From contig CAMAUX010000060.1 in the NCBI GenBank assembly GCA_945861435.1, positions 1-32,902 on the forward strand: a stretch of 32,902 nt of DNA, written 5' to 3'. Below, in pieces: positions 1 through 8,900 of the stretch; the stretch's first letter is position 1, and each line of letters starts with the position of its first letter. Under the pieces are notes generated by a model that searched no databases, had not been told where the DNA came from, and saw only the letters and a program-made list of their open reading frames with translations. A program made the position numbers and the translations under genes. Source of the stretch: Chthoniobacter flavus. Lineage in GTDB: Bacteria > Verrucomicrobiota > Verrucomicrobiia > Chthoniobacterales > Chthoniobacteraceae.

Positions 1-160
1 GACGAGGGAGGACGAGGGAGGACGAGGGAGGACGAGGGAGGACGAGGGAGGACGAGGGAGGACGAGGGAGGACGAGGGAGGACGAGGGAGGACGAGGGAG
101 GACGAGGGAGGACGAGGGAGGACGAGGGAGGACGAGGAAGGACGAGGAAGGACGAGGGAG
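1..160. repeat. 10-bp tandem array, at least 16 copies
   Basis: Sixteen perfect or near-perfect head-to-tail copies of GACGAGGGAG begin at the first base of the window, so the array probably extends further left. Copies 14 and 15 carry the same change (GACGAGGAAG), which suggests duplication of a variant unit. The + strand of the unit is purine apart from one C. The period is one helical turn and not a multiple of three, so the array is unlikely to encode a conserved protein. Confidence 0.95.
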
Positions 161-170
161 GGAGCGCTCC
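161..170. other. 10-bp perfect palindrome next to the repeat array
   Basis: GGAGCGCTCC is self-complementary and directly follows the last copy of the 10-bp array. It is followed by a short T-rich tract, but with no loop it is a poor terminator. It could be a protein-binding site or chance. Confidence 0.35.
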
Positions 171-198
171 TTTGTCTCGTCGCTAAAGTTTCATGGCC

Positions 199-288
199 AT
201 GGACGCGATGGACGCGATGGACGCGATGGACGCGATGGAGGCGATGGAGGCGATGGAGGCGATGGAGGCGATGGAGGCGATGGACGCA
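199..288. repeat. 9-bp tandem array, 10 copies in two variant blocks
   Basis: Four copies of ATGGACGCG are followed by five of ATGGAGGCG and one ATGGACGCA. The block structure shows that each variant expanded locally. The array lies just beyond the 3' end of the lipid-kinase gene (which ends at 316 on the minus strand). Although it is open in several frames, it is treated as non-coding because the + frame reading through it runs antisense to a real gene. Confidence 0.9.
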
Positions 289-289
289 G

Positions 290-313
290 GGGCCGGGGGC
301 CGGGGGCCGGGGG
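290..313. repeat. G/C-rich 7-bp repeat behind the lipid-kinase stop codon
   Basis: Three to four consecutive GGGGGCC-type units (period 7, each containing the palindrome GGCC) lie immediately downstream of the minus-strand stop at 316-318. They can fold on themselves but lack a T tract, so they are recorded as a repeat rather than a terminator. Confidence 0.6.
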
Positions 314-315
314 CC

Positions 316-1179
316 TCAGTGAGCGGGTGGGGGGGCGAGTACGCGGAGGCCTCGCGGAAGGATGTCAAAGTGGACGGGGACGTGTCCGGAGAGTTCGCCG
401 TCGATTTCGACGGGGACGGTTTGGGCGCTGCGGATGGTGAGGCTGGTGGTCTGGAAGTATTCGACGTCCTCGGGGTTGGCGTGGCTGCCCATGAGCGCGG
501 CGCCGACATAGCGGGCGAGGCGCCAGTAGCCGGAGGATTTGAAGAGGAGGACGTCGAGTTTGCCGTCGTTCAGGAGTGCATTGCGGAAGAAGGTGAAGGG
601 GCCGCCATAGCAGCGGCCGTTGCCGACGAGGGCGAAGGAGCCAGTGTGGGTGCCTTCCGGGGTCTGGAGTTCGAGGAGAGGGCAGGGGCGGCCGGCGAGT
701 TGGGCGGCGGAGAGGAGGTAGGCGAGAGGGCCGAGGCGGTTTTTGCGTTCGGGGGAGGTGGCTTCGACGATTTGTGCATCGATGCCGACGCCGGCGAGTT
801 GGACGAAGTAGTTTTGGTTGGCGCGTCCGAGGTCGATCTGGCGGGTGTGGCCGTTGCGGATGATCTGCCACGCGGCCTCGAGGTTGCGAGGGATGCCGAG
901 TTCGTGGGCGAAGACGTTCATGGTGCCGACGGGGAGGATGCCGAGGGTGGAACGGGAGAGGTCGAGGCCGTTGACGACGTCGTTGACGCTGCCGTCGCCA
1001 CCGGCGGCGACGATGGTGCGGTAGCCTGCGGCGAATTCTGCGGCGGCGAGATCGCGGCCGTGACCTGGTTTTTCTGTGATGACGAGTCTGCAGCCTGGGA
1101 GAGCCTCGATGCGTGCGCGCAGGCGGGTTGCCCGGAGGCTGCGAGCGTTTGGGTTAAAGATGACGGGTATTTCCTCCAT
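316..1179 (-). CDS. Diacylglycerol kinase family lipid kinase
   Basis: This 287-residue protein has the DAGK catalytic-domain pattern. It opens with a strand ending in NPNA. The nucleotide-binding GGDGS motif follows at residues 60-64 (GGDGT in most relatives), then GTMN at 85-88, and a C-terminal beta-rich half containing a VEIDGE segment. Length fits the YegS/DgkB-like family, which phosphorylates diacylglycerol or related lipids with ATP at the inner face of the membrane. The ATG at 1179 was chosen because the family fold starts directly after it. The frame is open further upstream, but that extension reads as antisense of the neighbouring gene. Upstream spacing to the divergent gene at 1214 is only 34 bp. 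No clear ribosome binding site is seen. The exact substrate cannot be told from sequence. Confidence 0.9.
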   Translation of the reverse strand: MEEIPVIFNPNARSLRATRLRARIEALPGCRLVITEKPGHGRDLAAAEFAAGYRTIVAAGGDGSVNDVVNGLDLSRSTLGILPVGTMNVFAHELGIPRNLEAAWQIIRNGHTRQIDLGRANQNYFVQLAGVGIDAQIVEATSPERKNRLGPLAYLLSAAQLAGRPCPLLELQTPEGTHTGSFALVGNGRCYGGPFTFFRNALLNDGKLDVLLFKSSGYWRLARYVGAALMGSHANPEDVEYFQTTSLTIRSAQTVPVEIDGELSGHVPVHFDILPRGLRVLAPPPAH

Positions 1180-1213
1180 GCCGAGGGCGTGATTCGCCCT
1201 TTTCTTTCGTAAG

Positions 1214-2728
1214 GTGCGCGGTAACTTCGGGTGCGTGAACCGAGTTTCCAAGGCTATTTTCACTGGCCTGGGCGGGGTTGCGGTGGCGTTCGGAGCGGTA
1301 TCGCTGGGCGCCAACGGATATCTGCGCTCGGAGGCCGTCCGGGTGCGGGTGGAGAGATCTCTTGAGGGAAGAGTTGGCACGCGTGTGGAGTTGCGAGCGG
1401 TGGGTTTTACGCCATGGGGAGGGGTGAGTGTGGAAGGGTTGCGCGTGCATTTGGCGACGCATGCGGGGGCGGTGCTCGAGGTGGAGCGGGTGCAGACGGG
1501 AGCGCGGTTGCTGCCTTTGTTGCGGGGCAAGCTGGTCTTTGGGACCTGCCGCTTGAGCAAGCCTTGTTGGATCGTCGGTGGACTCTCCGGGGATGCGCCC
1601 GTGAAAACTTTGCAATCCACGATTGCGGGGGTTTTGAAGAAAGGCTTTGTGGATGTGGAGGGCGGGGGTGGGGAGTTGTACTCGGTGCAATTACCGGGCC
1701 GCTTTGAGGTGGTGGACGGTGAGGTTTTCCATGGAGCCGCAGGTCCGGGGCAGACGCGCTTGGCAGGGGTGCAGTGCGCGATGGAGGAGGCGGAGGGAGG
1801 TGGATGGAGGGGGCGCTTGAAGGTGGGAGTCGTTGTCTGGCATGGGGTGATGGCGTTTGAGGATGTGGAGGCGAGGGCGGGTTTTTCGGGGGGACGGCTT
1901 GTGTTGGATAGCGTTGCGGGCAATGCGGTGAGCGGGCGGGTGGAGGGGAGTTTTTCAGTGGATCTGGGTGAGGATGAAGTGCCGTTTCAAGCTGTCCTGA
2001 GGGGGCGCGGGCTGAACTTGGCGTTGCTGAGTGATCGGTTGGGGTGGAGGGAGGGACGACTGGCTGGAAGGTGCGATGGGGAGTTGTCTCTGAGGAGGGG
2101 GATGGGCGCAGCGGGTTGGCTGGATGGAACGGGGCGTTTCGAGGTTCACAATGGGAGTTTTATTCAGGTGGCGCCTTTGCGGATGGTGGGTGAGGTGCTG
2201 CAGATTGATGAACTTGCGAGGATGGATTTTAGCAGGGCACAGGGGCAGTTGCGCTTGGGGGAGGCGGGCGTGAGGTTTGAAGAGTTGGTGGCGGATTCGC
2301 CGTCTCTTCGCCTGAGTCTGGCGGGGAGCATTGGGTACGATGGAACCGTGGCGATGGACGGTCGGATGGGGGTGGAGGAAAAGATTTACAAAGGGCTTCC
2401 ACCGCTGGTGCGTGAGGGGTTTTCGAAGGGCGATGCCGGTGGGCTTCCGGCGTTGAGTTTCAAGCTCGGGGGGACTGTGGACCGACCGTCGACGGATTTG
2501 GTTGAGCGTTTTCTGGGGCGGAGGTTGGCCTATCAGCTTGGTGGTGCTGTGGACCGGCTCTTTGGGAGTGTGCGCAGCGTGGGCCGCGGGGTGGGGAGTC
2601 GAGGTCAGGCAAATCCGAGTGCGAAGTCTGGGACGGACGTGCTGGATTCCGCGGAATCCGCAGTTGGGGTTCCATCGGGGGCTGGAGAGCGGGACGGTGT
2701 GGTGGTGGAAGAGGGAGGTGTGAGGTGA
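1214..2728 (+). CDS. AsmA-like membrane-anchored protein
   Basis: About 504 residues from a GTG at 1214; another GTG at 1235 would shorten it by seven residues and is equally possible, since neither has a good ribosome binding site. One hydrophobic segment (about residues 15-38) is followed by a long periplasmic part rich in amphipathic beta strands. The opening region around residues 40-80 (charged helix, then a VEGLRVHL-type strand) and the late DGTVAMDGRM and FKLGGTVDRPS stretches are typical of AsmA/TamB/DUF3971 proteins, which span the envelope and are linked to lipid transport. It is the first gene of a tight operon with rsmD and waaA, which suits an envelope role. The family call rests on pattern, not a database search. 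Confidence 0.65.
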   Translation: MRGNFGCVNRVSKAIFTGLGGVAVAFGAVSLGANGYLRSEAVRVRVERSLEGRVGTRVELRAVGFTPWGGVSVEGLRVHLATHAGAVLEVERVQTGARLLPLLRGKLVFGTCRLSKPCWIVGGLSGDAPVKTLQSTIAGVLKKGFVDVEGGGGELYSVQLPGRFEVVDGEVFHGAAGPGQTRLAGVQCAMEEAEGGGWRGRLKVGVVVWHGVMAFEDVEARAGFSGGRLVLDSVAGNAVSGRVEGSFSVDLGEDEVPFQAVLRGRGLNLALLSDRLGWREGRLAGRCDGELSLRRGMGAAGWLDGTGRFEVHNGSFIQVAPLRMVGEVLQIDELARMDFSRAQGQLRLGEAGVRFEELVADSPSLRLSLAGSIGYDGTVAMDGRMGVEEKIYKGLPPLVREGFSKGDAGGLPALSFKLGGTVDRPSTDLVERFLGRRLAYQLGGAVDRLFGSVRSVGRGVGSRGQANPSAKSGTDVLDSAESAVGVPSGAGERDGVVVEEGGVR

Positions 2729-3297
2729 GGGTTGTCGCCGGGTGTGCGGGTGGGATTCCGCTTTTGGTGCCGAAGACGGACCTGCGTCCGACGATGGACA
2801 TGGTGAAGGGGGCGATTTTTTCGGGGCTTGGTGAGTATGTGGAAGGGGCGCGTGTGCTGGATTTGTTTGCGGGAAGCGGGGGGTTGGGGATTGAGGCGCT
2901 GAGCCGTGGGGCGGGGCACGTGAATTTTGTGGAGGCGGACCCGAAGGCGGCGCGTGTCATTGGGCTTAATTTGGGGAAGACGCGTCTGGCGGATCGGCCC
3001 CACGAGGTGCACACGATGGATGTGTTTCGTTTTCTGGATCGGTTTGCCGAGCAGGGGAGCTTTGAGCTGGTGCTTGCGGATCCGCCGTATGCGAAGGCGC
3101 GAGGGGATCGCAATTTCACGCCGGAATTGCTGGCGAGCGAGGGGTTGCTGAGAGGGCTTGTGCCTGGCGGGTTGTTTGTTCTGGAGCATCGGCCTGGGGA
3201 CAAGCTTTCGCTTGGGACGCGGTGGGAGTGTTTGCGGCAGAAGAGGTATGGGGCGACGGAGGTGGCGTTGCTGAGGCGCTGCGGGGGTGAGGGGTGA
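2725..3297 (+). CDS. rsmD: 16S rRNA (guanine(966)-N(2))-methyltransferase RsmD
   Basis: A 190-residue class I SAM-dependent methyltransferase. It shows the RsmD N-terminal pattern (RVVAG, then LRPTMDMVKGAIF near residues 20-32), SAM motif I VLDLFAGSGGLGIEA at 44-58, and the catalytic DPPY at 119-122 that marks N-methylation of an exocyclic amine. RsmD methylates G966 of 16S rRNA in assembled 30S particles. The GTG start overlaps the stop of the AsmA-like gene by four bases (GTGA), so translational coupling is likely. The last codons overlap waaA in the same way. Length matches the family. Confidence 0.93.
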   Translation: MRVVAGCAGGIPLLVPKTDLRPTMDMVKGAIFSGLGEYVEGARVLDLFAGSGGLGIEALSRGAGHVNFVEADPKAARVIGLNLGKTRLADRPHEVHTMDVFRFLDRFAEQGSFELVLADPPYAKARGDRNFTPELLASEGLLRGLVPGGLFVLEHRPGDKLSLGTRWECLRQKRYGATEVALLRRCGGEG

Positions 3298-4643
3298 GCG
3301 TGACGCATTGCGCCCCTCCTCGAACGCTGCCCCGGGACCTGAGCACGGCGTTGCGTTTTTACAACCTGCTTTTACCGCTGGCCTTTGTGCTGATGTTGCC
3401 CGGGCTGTTGCGGCGGATGCTGCGTCGCGGGAATTACCGGGAGAACTTCGGTCAGCGTTTCGGCCGGTACGGGGAGAGTGAGCGGGAGCGGTTTGGGGAG
3501 GGGCGGTGGGTGTGGATTCACTCGATCAGCGTGGGGGAGACGCTGGTGGCGCTGAAGCTGGCTCGGGCATTGAGGGAACAGGATCCTGGCGTGTGCGTGG
3601 CGCTTTCGGTGACGACCTCCACGGGATTTGCGCTGGCTCGCCAGCAGGGGTTGGCGTGGGTGGAGGTGCTGTACAATCCGGTGGATTTTCCCGGGATGGT
3701 GGGGCGTGCGTTGGATTTGATCCGTCCCGAGCGGCTCATTTTCATCGAGGGGGAGACGTGGCCGAATTTGGTGGCGGAGGCTGCGCGTCGAGGGATTGGG
3801 ATGGCGCTGGTCAATGCGCGGATGTCACCCAGAAGCGAGGCGCGTTTTCGGAGGCGGGTGCGATGGGTGGCGCCGTTGTTTGGGCAGTTGGACTGGGTGT
3901 GTGTTGCGGAGGTTGAGGATGTGGCGCTCTGGCGGGGGCTGGGTGCGCGGCCGGAGGTTGTGCGGCACACGGGGAGTTTGAAGTTCGATCTTGGGATCGG
4001 GCACTCTGGGGAGAGCGGGCGGTTGCGGGGGATTTTGGAGTCGGTGGGGGTGGAGGCTGGGGCGCCGGTTCTGGTGGCAGGGAGCACGTGGGCGCCGGAG
4101 GAGCGGGTGTTGGCGGGGGTGTTGCTGAGGCTGCGCGGGCGTTTTCCAAAGTTGTTTTTGGTGCTGGTGCCGCGTCATGTGGAGAGGACGTCTGAGCTGG
4201 CGCGGGAGTTGGAGGGGCTGGGTTTGCGGGTGGCGAGGCGCAGCATGCTGGGGCAGAGGCAGGGCGCGCCGTGCGATGTGCTGCTGGTGGATACGACGGG
4301 TGAATTGCGCAGTTGGTATGAGGTGGGGGAGGTGGCGTTCGTGGGCAAGAGCCTGCCGGGAGTGGGGGAGGCGGGTGGGCAGAATCCTGCGGAACCTGCG
4401 GCACTTTCGCGGCCGGTGGTTTTCGGGCCGCACATGGAGAATTTCGGGCCGGTGGTGGGGCGGTTGCTTGCTGGTGAAGGGGCCGTGCAGGTTGTGGATG
4501 CCGCTGGATTGGAAGAGGTGCTGGGGTGGTTGTTGGGCGACGCTGGGGCGAGGGAGCGGATTGGGGCCCGTGCGGGGCGTGCACTGGAGCCACATCAGGG
4601 GGCTGCGCAGCGGTGTGCGTCGCTGCTCCTGGGCCGGGAGTGA
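3294..4643 (+). CDS. waaA: 3-deoxy-D-manno-octulosonic acid (Kdo) transferase
   Basis: A 449-residue GT-B glycosyltransferase with an N-terminal membrane anchor (about residues 23-38). It transfers Kdo from CMP-Kdo to lipid A precursor at the inner face of the inner membrane. Diagnostic features are HSISVGE at 76-82, with the probable catalytic glutamate at its end, the TTSTG segment that follows, and a C-terminal GGQNPAEPAA block followed by VVFGPHMENF, the usual sugar-nucleotide-binding signature of WaaA. The GTG start overlaps the rsmD stop by four bases. The gene implies a Kdo-containing LPS. Whether it adds one or more Kdo residues cannot be read from sequence. It ends 34 bp from the convergent infA gene; no terminator hairpin is visible between them. 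Confidence 0.93.
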   Translation: MSVTHCAPPRTLPRDLSTALRFYNLLLPLAFVLMLPGLLRRMLRRGNYRENFGQRFGRYGESERERFGEGRWVWIHSISVGETLVALKLARALREQDPGVCVALSVTTSTGFALARQQGLAWVEVLYNPVDFPGMVGRALDLIRPERLIFIEGETWPNLVAEAARRGIGMALVNARMSPRSEARFRRRVRWVAPLFGQLDWVCVAEVEDVALWRGLGARPEVVRHTGSLKFDLGIGHSGESGRLRGILESVGVEAGAPVLVAGSTWAPEERVLAGVLLRLRGRFPKLFLVLVPRHVERTSELARELEGLGLRVARRSMLGQRQGAPCDVLLVDTTGELRSWYEVGEVAFVGKSLPGVGEAGGQNPAEPAALSRPVVFGPHMENFGPVVGRLLAGEGAVQVVDAAGLEEVLGWLLGDAGARERIGARAGRALEPHQGAAQRCASLLLGRE

Positions 4644-4677
4644 GCGGGGATGGGGTGGGCGGAGGGCGAGCGGGTGC

Positions 4678-4893
4678 TTATTTGAGGCGGAAGACGATCC
4701 GGGCCTTGTTGAGGTCGTAGGGGGACATCTCCAGCCTGACCTTGTCGCCGAGGGTGAGGCGGATCCAGCGTTTGCGCATGCGGCCGGAGATGTGCGCGAG
4801 GACGACGTGTTTGTTTCCCAGTTCGACGCGGAACATGGTGCCTGCAAGGACGGCTACGATGACGCCGTCGGTTTCGATTGCTTGTTCGGGCAT
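4678..4893 (-). CDS. infA: Translation initiation factor IF-1
   Basis: A 71-residue single OB-fold protein. The segments [45 protein letters not shown] and RIVFR follow the IF-1 consensus in order and over the full usual length. IF-1 binds the 30S A site with IF-2 and IF-3. The ATG at 4893 gives the canonical length; the frame stays open upstream but without homology. It lies 115 bp downstream of the ankyrin lipoprotein gene on the same strand, so it may be co-transcribed or have its own promoter in that gap. No strong ribosome binding site is seen. Confidence 0.95.
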   Translation of the reverse strand: MPEQAIETDGVIVAVLAGTMFRVELGNKHVVLAHISGRMRKRWIRLTLGDKVRLEMSPYDLNKARIVFRLK

Positions 4894-5008
4894 AAGTTGG
4901 AGCGCCTGGCCGATGTGGTGCGGTGCGGAGCGTTCCAACCCATCGTGTCCGCGGCGGTGGGGGATGCCGGGGTGAGACCTCGGGGGCGGTGAAAACGGGT
5001 GCGGTGCG

Positions 5009-5746
5009 TTATTGGGCGAGAAGTTCGAGGATGGTTTGGTCGTCCTTTGTGATGGGAAGGCCCTGAGATTTGTTGTCCTCGATGCGCCAGCGAGCGAAGG
5101 CGAGGGCATCCTGTTGGCCGTCGTTAAGGAGGGTGCGGTCGGCGCCTTTGGCGAGGAGCCAGCGTGCGAAGGCGAGGTTGCCTTGGTCGATGGCGTACAT
5201 GAGGGGGGTGAAGCCGTCCGGGCCGCGAATGTTGAGTTGGTCGGGATCCAGACCGTGGATGAGGTCAGCGACTGCGGTGGCAGCGGCGGCGTCTTCGATC
5301 CATGCGACGTGCATGAGGGTGCATTCCCCCTGGGCTTGGTCCTCGGCGTTGATGCCGACGCGGGCCTGGACTCGGGCGCCGGCTTCCAGAAGGAGGCGGA
5401 TGCTTTCGAGGTTGCCGAGTTTCACGGCGAAGTGGAGGGCTTGGTAACCTGCGATGTTGCGGGCGGCGAGGTCGGGTTTGAGTGGGAGGATTGCGCGGAG
5501 GATGGCGGGGCTTTCGACGGTGCGGTGGACGAGGGTGTTTTCGGCTTCGTCGCGCCATGCGATGCCGCGGGGGTTTTGTTGTGCGTAGTAGAGGACCGCC
5601 TCGGCGTCGTTTTTGGCGACGGCATCGTCGATGGGGTCGTTGGCTGAGGGGGCGTCGGCTGTTTCGGATTCAGGGGTTGGGGAGGGGCGGCATCCCGTGG
5701 TGAGAAGGAGGAGGGGGAGGCAGCAGAGCAGGAGGAGGTGGCGCAT
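5009..5746 (-). CDS. Ankyrin-repeat lipoprotein
   Basis: A 245-residue protein when started at the ATG at 5746. It opens with a leucine-rich signal segment ending in LLLTTGC, a plausible though not ideal lipobox with Cys19 as the lipidated residue. A Pro/Ser/Glu-rich linker follows, then ankyrin-type units around residues 98-130, 140-165 and 176-209 (for example [13 protein letters not shown] and [14 protein letters not shown]). Ankyrin repeats mediate protein-protein contact; the partner is unknown. An alternative ATG at 5779 would add 11 residues (a Leu/Pro repeat) encoded by the 9-bp repeat at 5751-5777. Neither start has a recognisable ribosome binding site. It is divergent from the large kinase gene. 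Confidence 0.8.
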   Translation of the reverse strand: MRHLLLLCCLPLLLLTTGCRPSPTPESETADAPSANDPIDDAVAKNDAEAVLYYAQQNPRGIAWRDEAENTLVHRTVESPAILRAILPLKPDLAARNIAGYQALHFAVKLGNLESIRLLLEAGARVQARVGINAEDQAQGECTLMHVAWIEDAAAATAVADLIHGLDPDQLNIRGPDGFTPLMYAIDQGNLAFARWLLAKGADRTLLNDGQQDALAFARWRIEDNKSQGLPITKDDQTILELLAQ

Positions 5747-5750
5747 GGGC

Positions 5751-5777
5751 AAGGGCAGCAAGGGCAGCAAGGGCAGC
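5751..5777. repeat. 9-bp tandem repeat, three copies
   Basis: Three perfect copies of AAGGGCAGC sit between the two candidate starts of the ankyrin lipoprotein. Read on the minus strand they encode Leu-Pro-Leu units. They share period 9 with the arrays at 199, 27135 and 28421. Confidence 0.8.
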
Positions 5778-5910
5778 ATGGGCGTGAGGTGCGTGGTGCT
5801 TGCGGACGGGGGTGATCTTCGTGGCACGGGATGTGAAGCGCAACGATTTGCGTGGGATGGATCGGGGGGATGGATGAGTGAAGAGTTTGACGTATGGATG
5901 ATAAAGATGT

Positions 5911-5915
5911 AGGAG
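5911..5915 (+). promoter_or_regulatory. Ribosome binding site that supports a TTG start
   Basis: AGGAG ends 8 bases before the TTG at 5924. It is the reason for starting the kinase there, as no ATG or GTG with a better site occurs before the first conserved segment. Confidence 0.6.
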
Positions 5916-5923
5916 TGTGCTGA

Positions 5924-8900
5924 TTGATTGCGCCTACGCAAGCCCCTCCGAGCACGGCCCATGCAGGGCGATGGGCACATGCTGTCACAGGTGATTTTCA
6001 GTCGTTTGAACTATTGGCGCAGAGGCACTGGTATCCTGTCTACCTTTGGTGGCGGCGCAGTGGGAAGGATCCGGATGCGGCGGCCCGGTTGACACGCGCC
6101 GTTTTCTCCGCGGACGCATGGAGCGCGCTGCGGGATGCGGGGAGCGAGGGCGGCAAGCGGAGTCTGCGCAGCTGGGTCTTGGATCGGATTGAGAGGGAGC
6201 CGGCGGGGATCGATCGGGGGGGCTTTGCGGATGCCCCGGAGGAAGGCGGCGATTTTTTGCGGATCGACATCGAAATGGCGGAGGCGCGTTATCTGCGCGA
6301 GGTGAAGGGGAGTGCGGGGGAGGTGTTCGAGCGGCGTTGGTTGCTGGAATTGCTGGAGGCGGTGGGGGGGGCTTTCGAGGGGGGCGATGAATCGAGGGAT
6401 CTCGGGAGGGTGATGGGAAAGCTGGTTTCCGAGATCGTGTGTACGACGCAGCAATGGGAGGAGGAGATGTCGCTGCTGAGCCGGACGATGGATCGGTGCG
6501 GTGCGGGCAATTTCCTCGGGATGCACGGGGGGCGGGTTGGGGACGGGCGGGTGGCGTCGATGGGGGAGGCGGTCCGCTGGCGGGTGCCGACGTGGAGTGC
6601 ACCGGAGCCGGAGGAGGTGGCGGGGCTTTTTCCCGGGTACGAGGTGTTGGAATTGGCTGGGGAAGGTGGGATGGGGGCGGTGTACAAGGCGCGCCAGGTT
6701 TCGTTGCAGCGGATGGTGGCGATCAAGCTGCTGCCGTTGGAGGTGAGCGGGCACTCGGGTTTTGCGGAGCGGTTCCGGCGTGAGGCTCTGGCGCTGGCGC
6801 GTCTGCAGCATCCCAATATCGTGTCCATCTACGACAGTGGGCGCACGGAGGCGGGGCATTTATTTTATGTGATGGAATTGGTGGAGGGGGCGGAGCTGCA
6901 CGTGTTTATCCATGGAGGATTGCTCGGGCCGGTGCATGCGATGGAGATGGTGGAGCAGGTGTGTGATGCGGTGGCGTGTGCGCATGGGCAGGGGATTTTG
7001 CATCGGGACATCAAGCCGGGGAACATCTTGGTGACGCGTTCGGGTTGTCCGAAGCTGGCGGACTTCGGTCTTGCGCGTCTGGAGGAGGCACCCGAGGGGG
7101 GGCGTCGGATGACGATGGTGGGTGCGATGATGGGGACAGCCGAGTACATGGCGCCCGAGCAGAAGAGGGGAGCGGCTGCGGATGAGCGGGCGGATATTTA
7201 CGCGCTGGGTCTGGTGCTTTACGAGGCGCTCTGCGGTGAGTTGCCTGCTGGGGCCTTTCTGCCTCCGAGTCGGCGGGTGGCGGTGGATGCGCGCATCGAC
7301 GAGGTGGTGGCGCGAGCATTGGCCCAGAATCCCGGGGATCGTTTTGAGTCAGCGGCTGCGATGCGGGATGCGATCGAGGCCGCGCGGAAGCCGCAGGTGC
7401 GGGCGGAGTTGGCGGAAAGTGGAGGAGGGTGGTCGTGGTGGGTGGAGCATTGGTGGGTGGCGGCGGCGGCCTGTGTGGTGCTGGGTGGGGCTGGATGGTG
7501 GGTGGAGGGACGGATGAACGATGCGGACCGGCGCACGCGCGCGGTGGAGAGTCGGTTGGAGGAGCAGCAGCGGGGGCTGCGTTCGAGCGTGGCGCGTCTG
7601 GCGGGTTTTTATAGTGAGAGCGCGGAGGCGCGGGAGTCGATCAGTGCGGAGCAGCGTTTTGCGCGGGCCATCGACAGGCTGGCGACGAGTGAGCGGATTT
7701 CGCGTGGGGAGGTGGAGGCGCGGATGGAGGCGTTTCTGGCCTCGAGTCGTGAGGGTGGGGACAAGGCGTCGTCCTACGATCTTGCGCTGGCGGCGTTTGC
7801 GGAGCGGGATTTTTCCAAGGCGGCGTTGCTGGCTGGAAAGGCGGCATCTCTTGTGGGGAATGGGCGCACAGAGGCTGAGCGTGTGCGGTTGTTTGAGGCT
7901 GAAACGCTAGCCGGGCAGGCGGAGGTGGCGTCGCTGAACCTTGCGTCTGGTGTGGCGCATTATCGCCGGGCGTTGGAGATGCGGGACGAGGCGGCCGAGC
8001 CGGAGCTTTGGGCGGAGGCGGCGGACACGCTGCTGGGTGCGCTGGAGATTCTCTCGCTTGCGGAGGAGTCGGTGCCGCTTGCGCGCAGGGTATTGGCGTT
8101 GCGTGAGGTGCGGGATGGAGCGGAGGCGGAGACGACCCTGCGCAGTATGAATGTGCTTGGGAACTGCCTGCGGCAGAAGGGGGCGTACGCGGAGGCGCAG
8201 GAGTTGCTTGAGAAGGCGCTTGCGGTGCTGGAGAAGCGGCTTGGGGCGGAGGATCGTCAAACCTTGCAGGTGATGGCGGATCTGGCGCTTGTTCTCAAGT
8301 TGCGTGGGGATTTGGTGCATGCGGAGCCGACGGCGCGTCGCGTGTTGGAGGGGAGAAAGAAGGTGCTCGGAGCGGGGCATCCGGCGACTTTGCAGAGCAT
8401 GGACACGCTGGGCACGGTGCTGCCTTCGCTTAATCAGCGGGCGGAGGGGGAGGAGCTTTTGCGCGAGGCTCTGGCGGGGCGGGAGAAGGTTTTTGGGATG
8501 GAGCATCCGCAGACGCTGAAGTCGGTGAACAACCTTGCGAATCTGCTGCGTGGGGGGCGTCAGCTTGCCGAGGCGGAGGCGCTGCTGCGGCGGGCGCTAG
8601 CGGGTCAGGAGAAGGTGTTGGGATCGGAGCATTCGGACACGCTGTCCACGCTCAACAACCTTGGGCTGACGCTGGATTCGAAGGGGGACTGGGTGGGTGC
8701 GAAGCGTTACTTGCAGCGGGTGGTGGAGGTGATGGAGCGGGTGCAGGGGGCGGAGCATCCGGCGACTCTCTCGGCGGTGGGTAATCTGGGCGATCTGTTG
8801 CGCAAGCAGCGTGATTACGCCACGGCGGAACCGCTGTTGGTGCGCGCGCTGGAAGGGCGGGAGCGGGTGCTTGGGGAGAAGCACTCGGACACGCAGGGGA

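Noticed and set aside
161-180. Intrinsic terminator at GGAGCGCTCC plus T-rich tract
   Set aside because: The palindrome has no loop and the following tract is only three T residues before mixed sequence.
1-288. CRISPR array
   Set aside because: Units of 9-10 bp are contiguous, with no unique spacers and no cas genes in the window.
193-1212. 339-codon + strand frame beginning with Met-Asp-Ala repeats
   Set aside because: The N-terminus is the 9-bp array and the rest is antisense to the lipid kinase, which has intact catalytic motifs.
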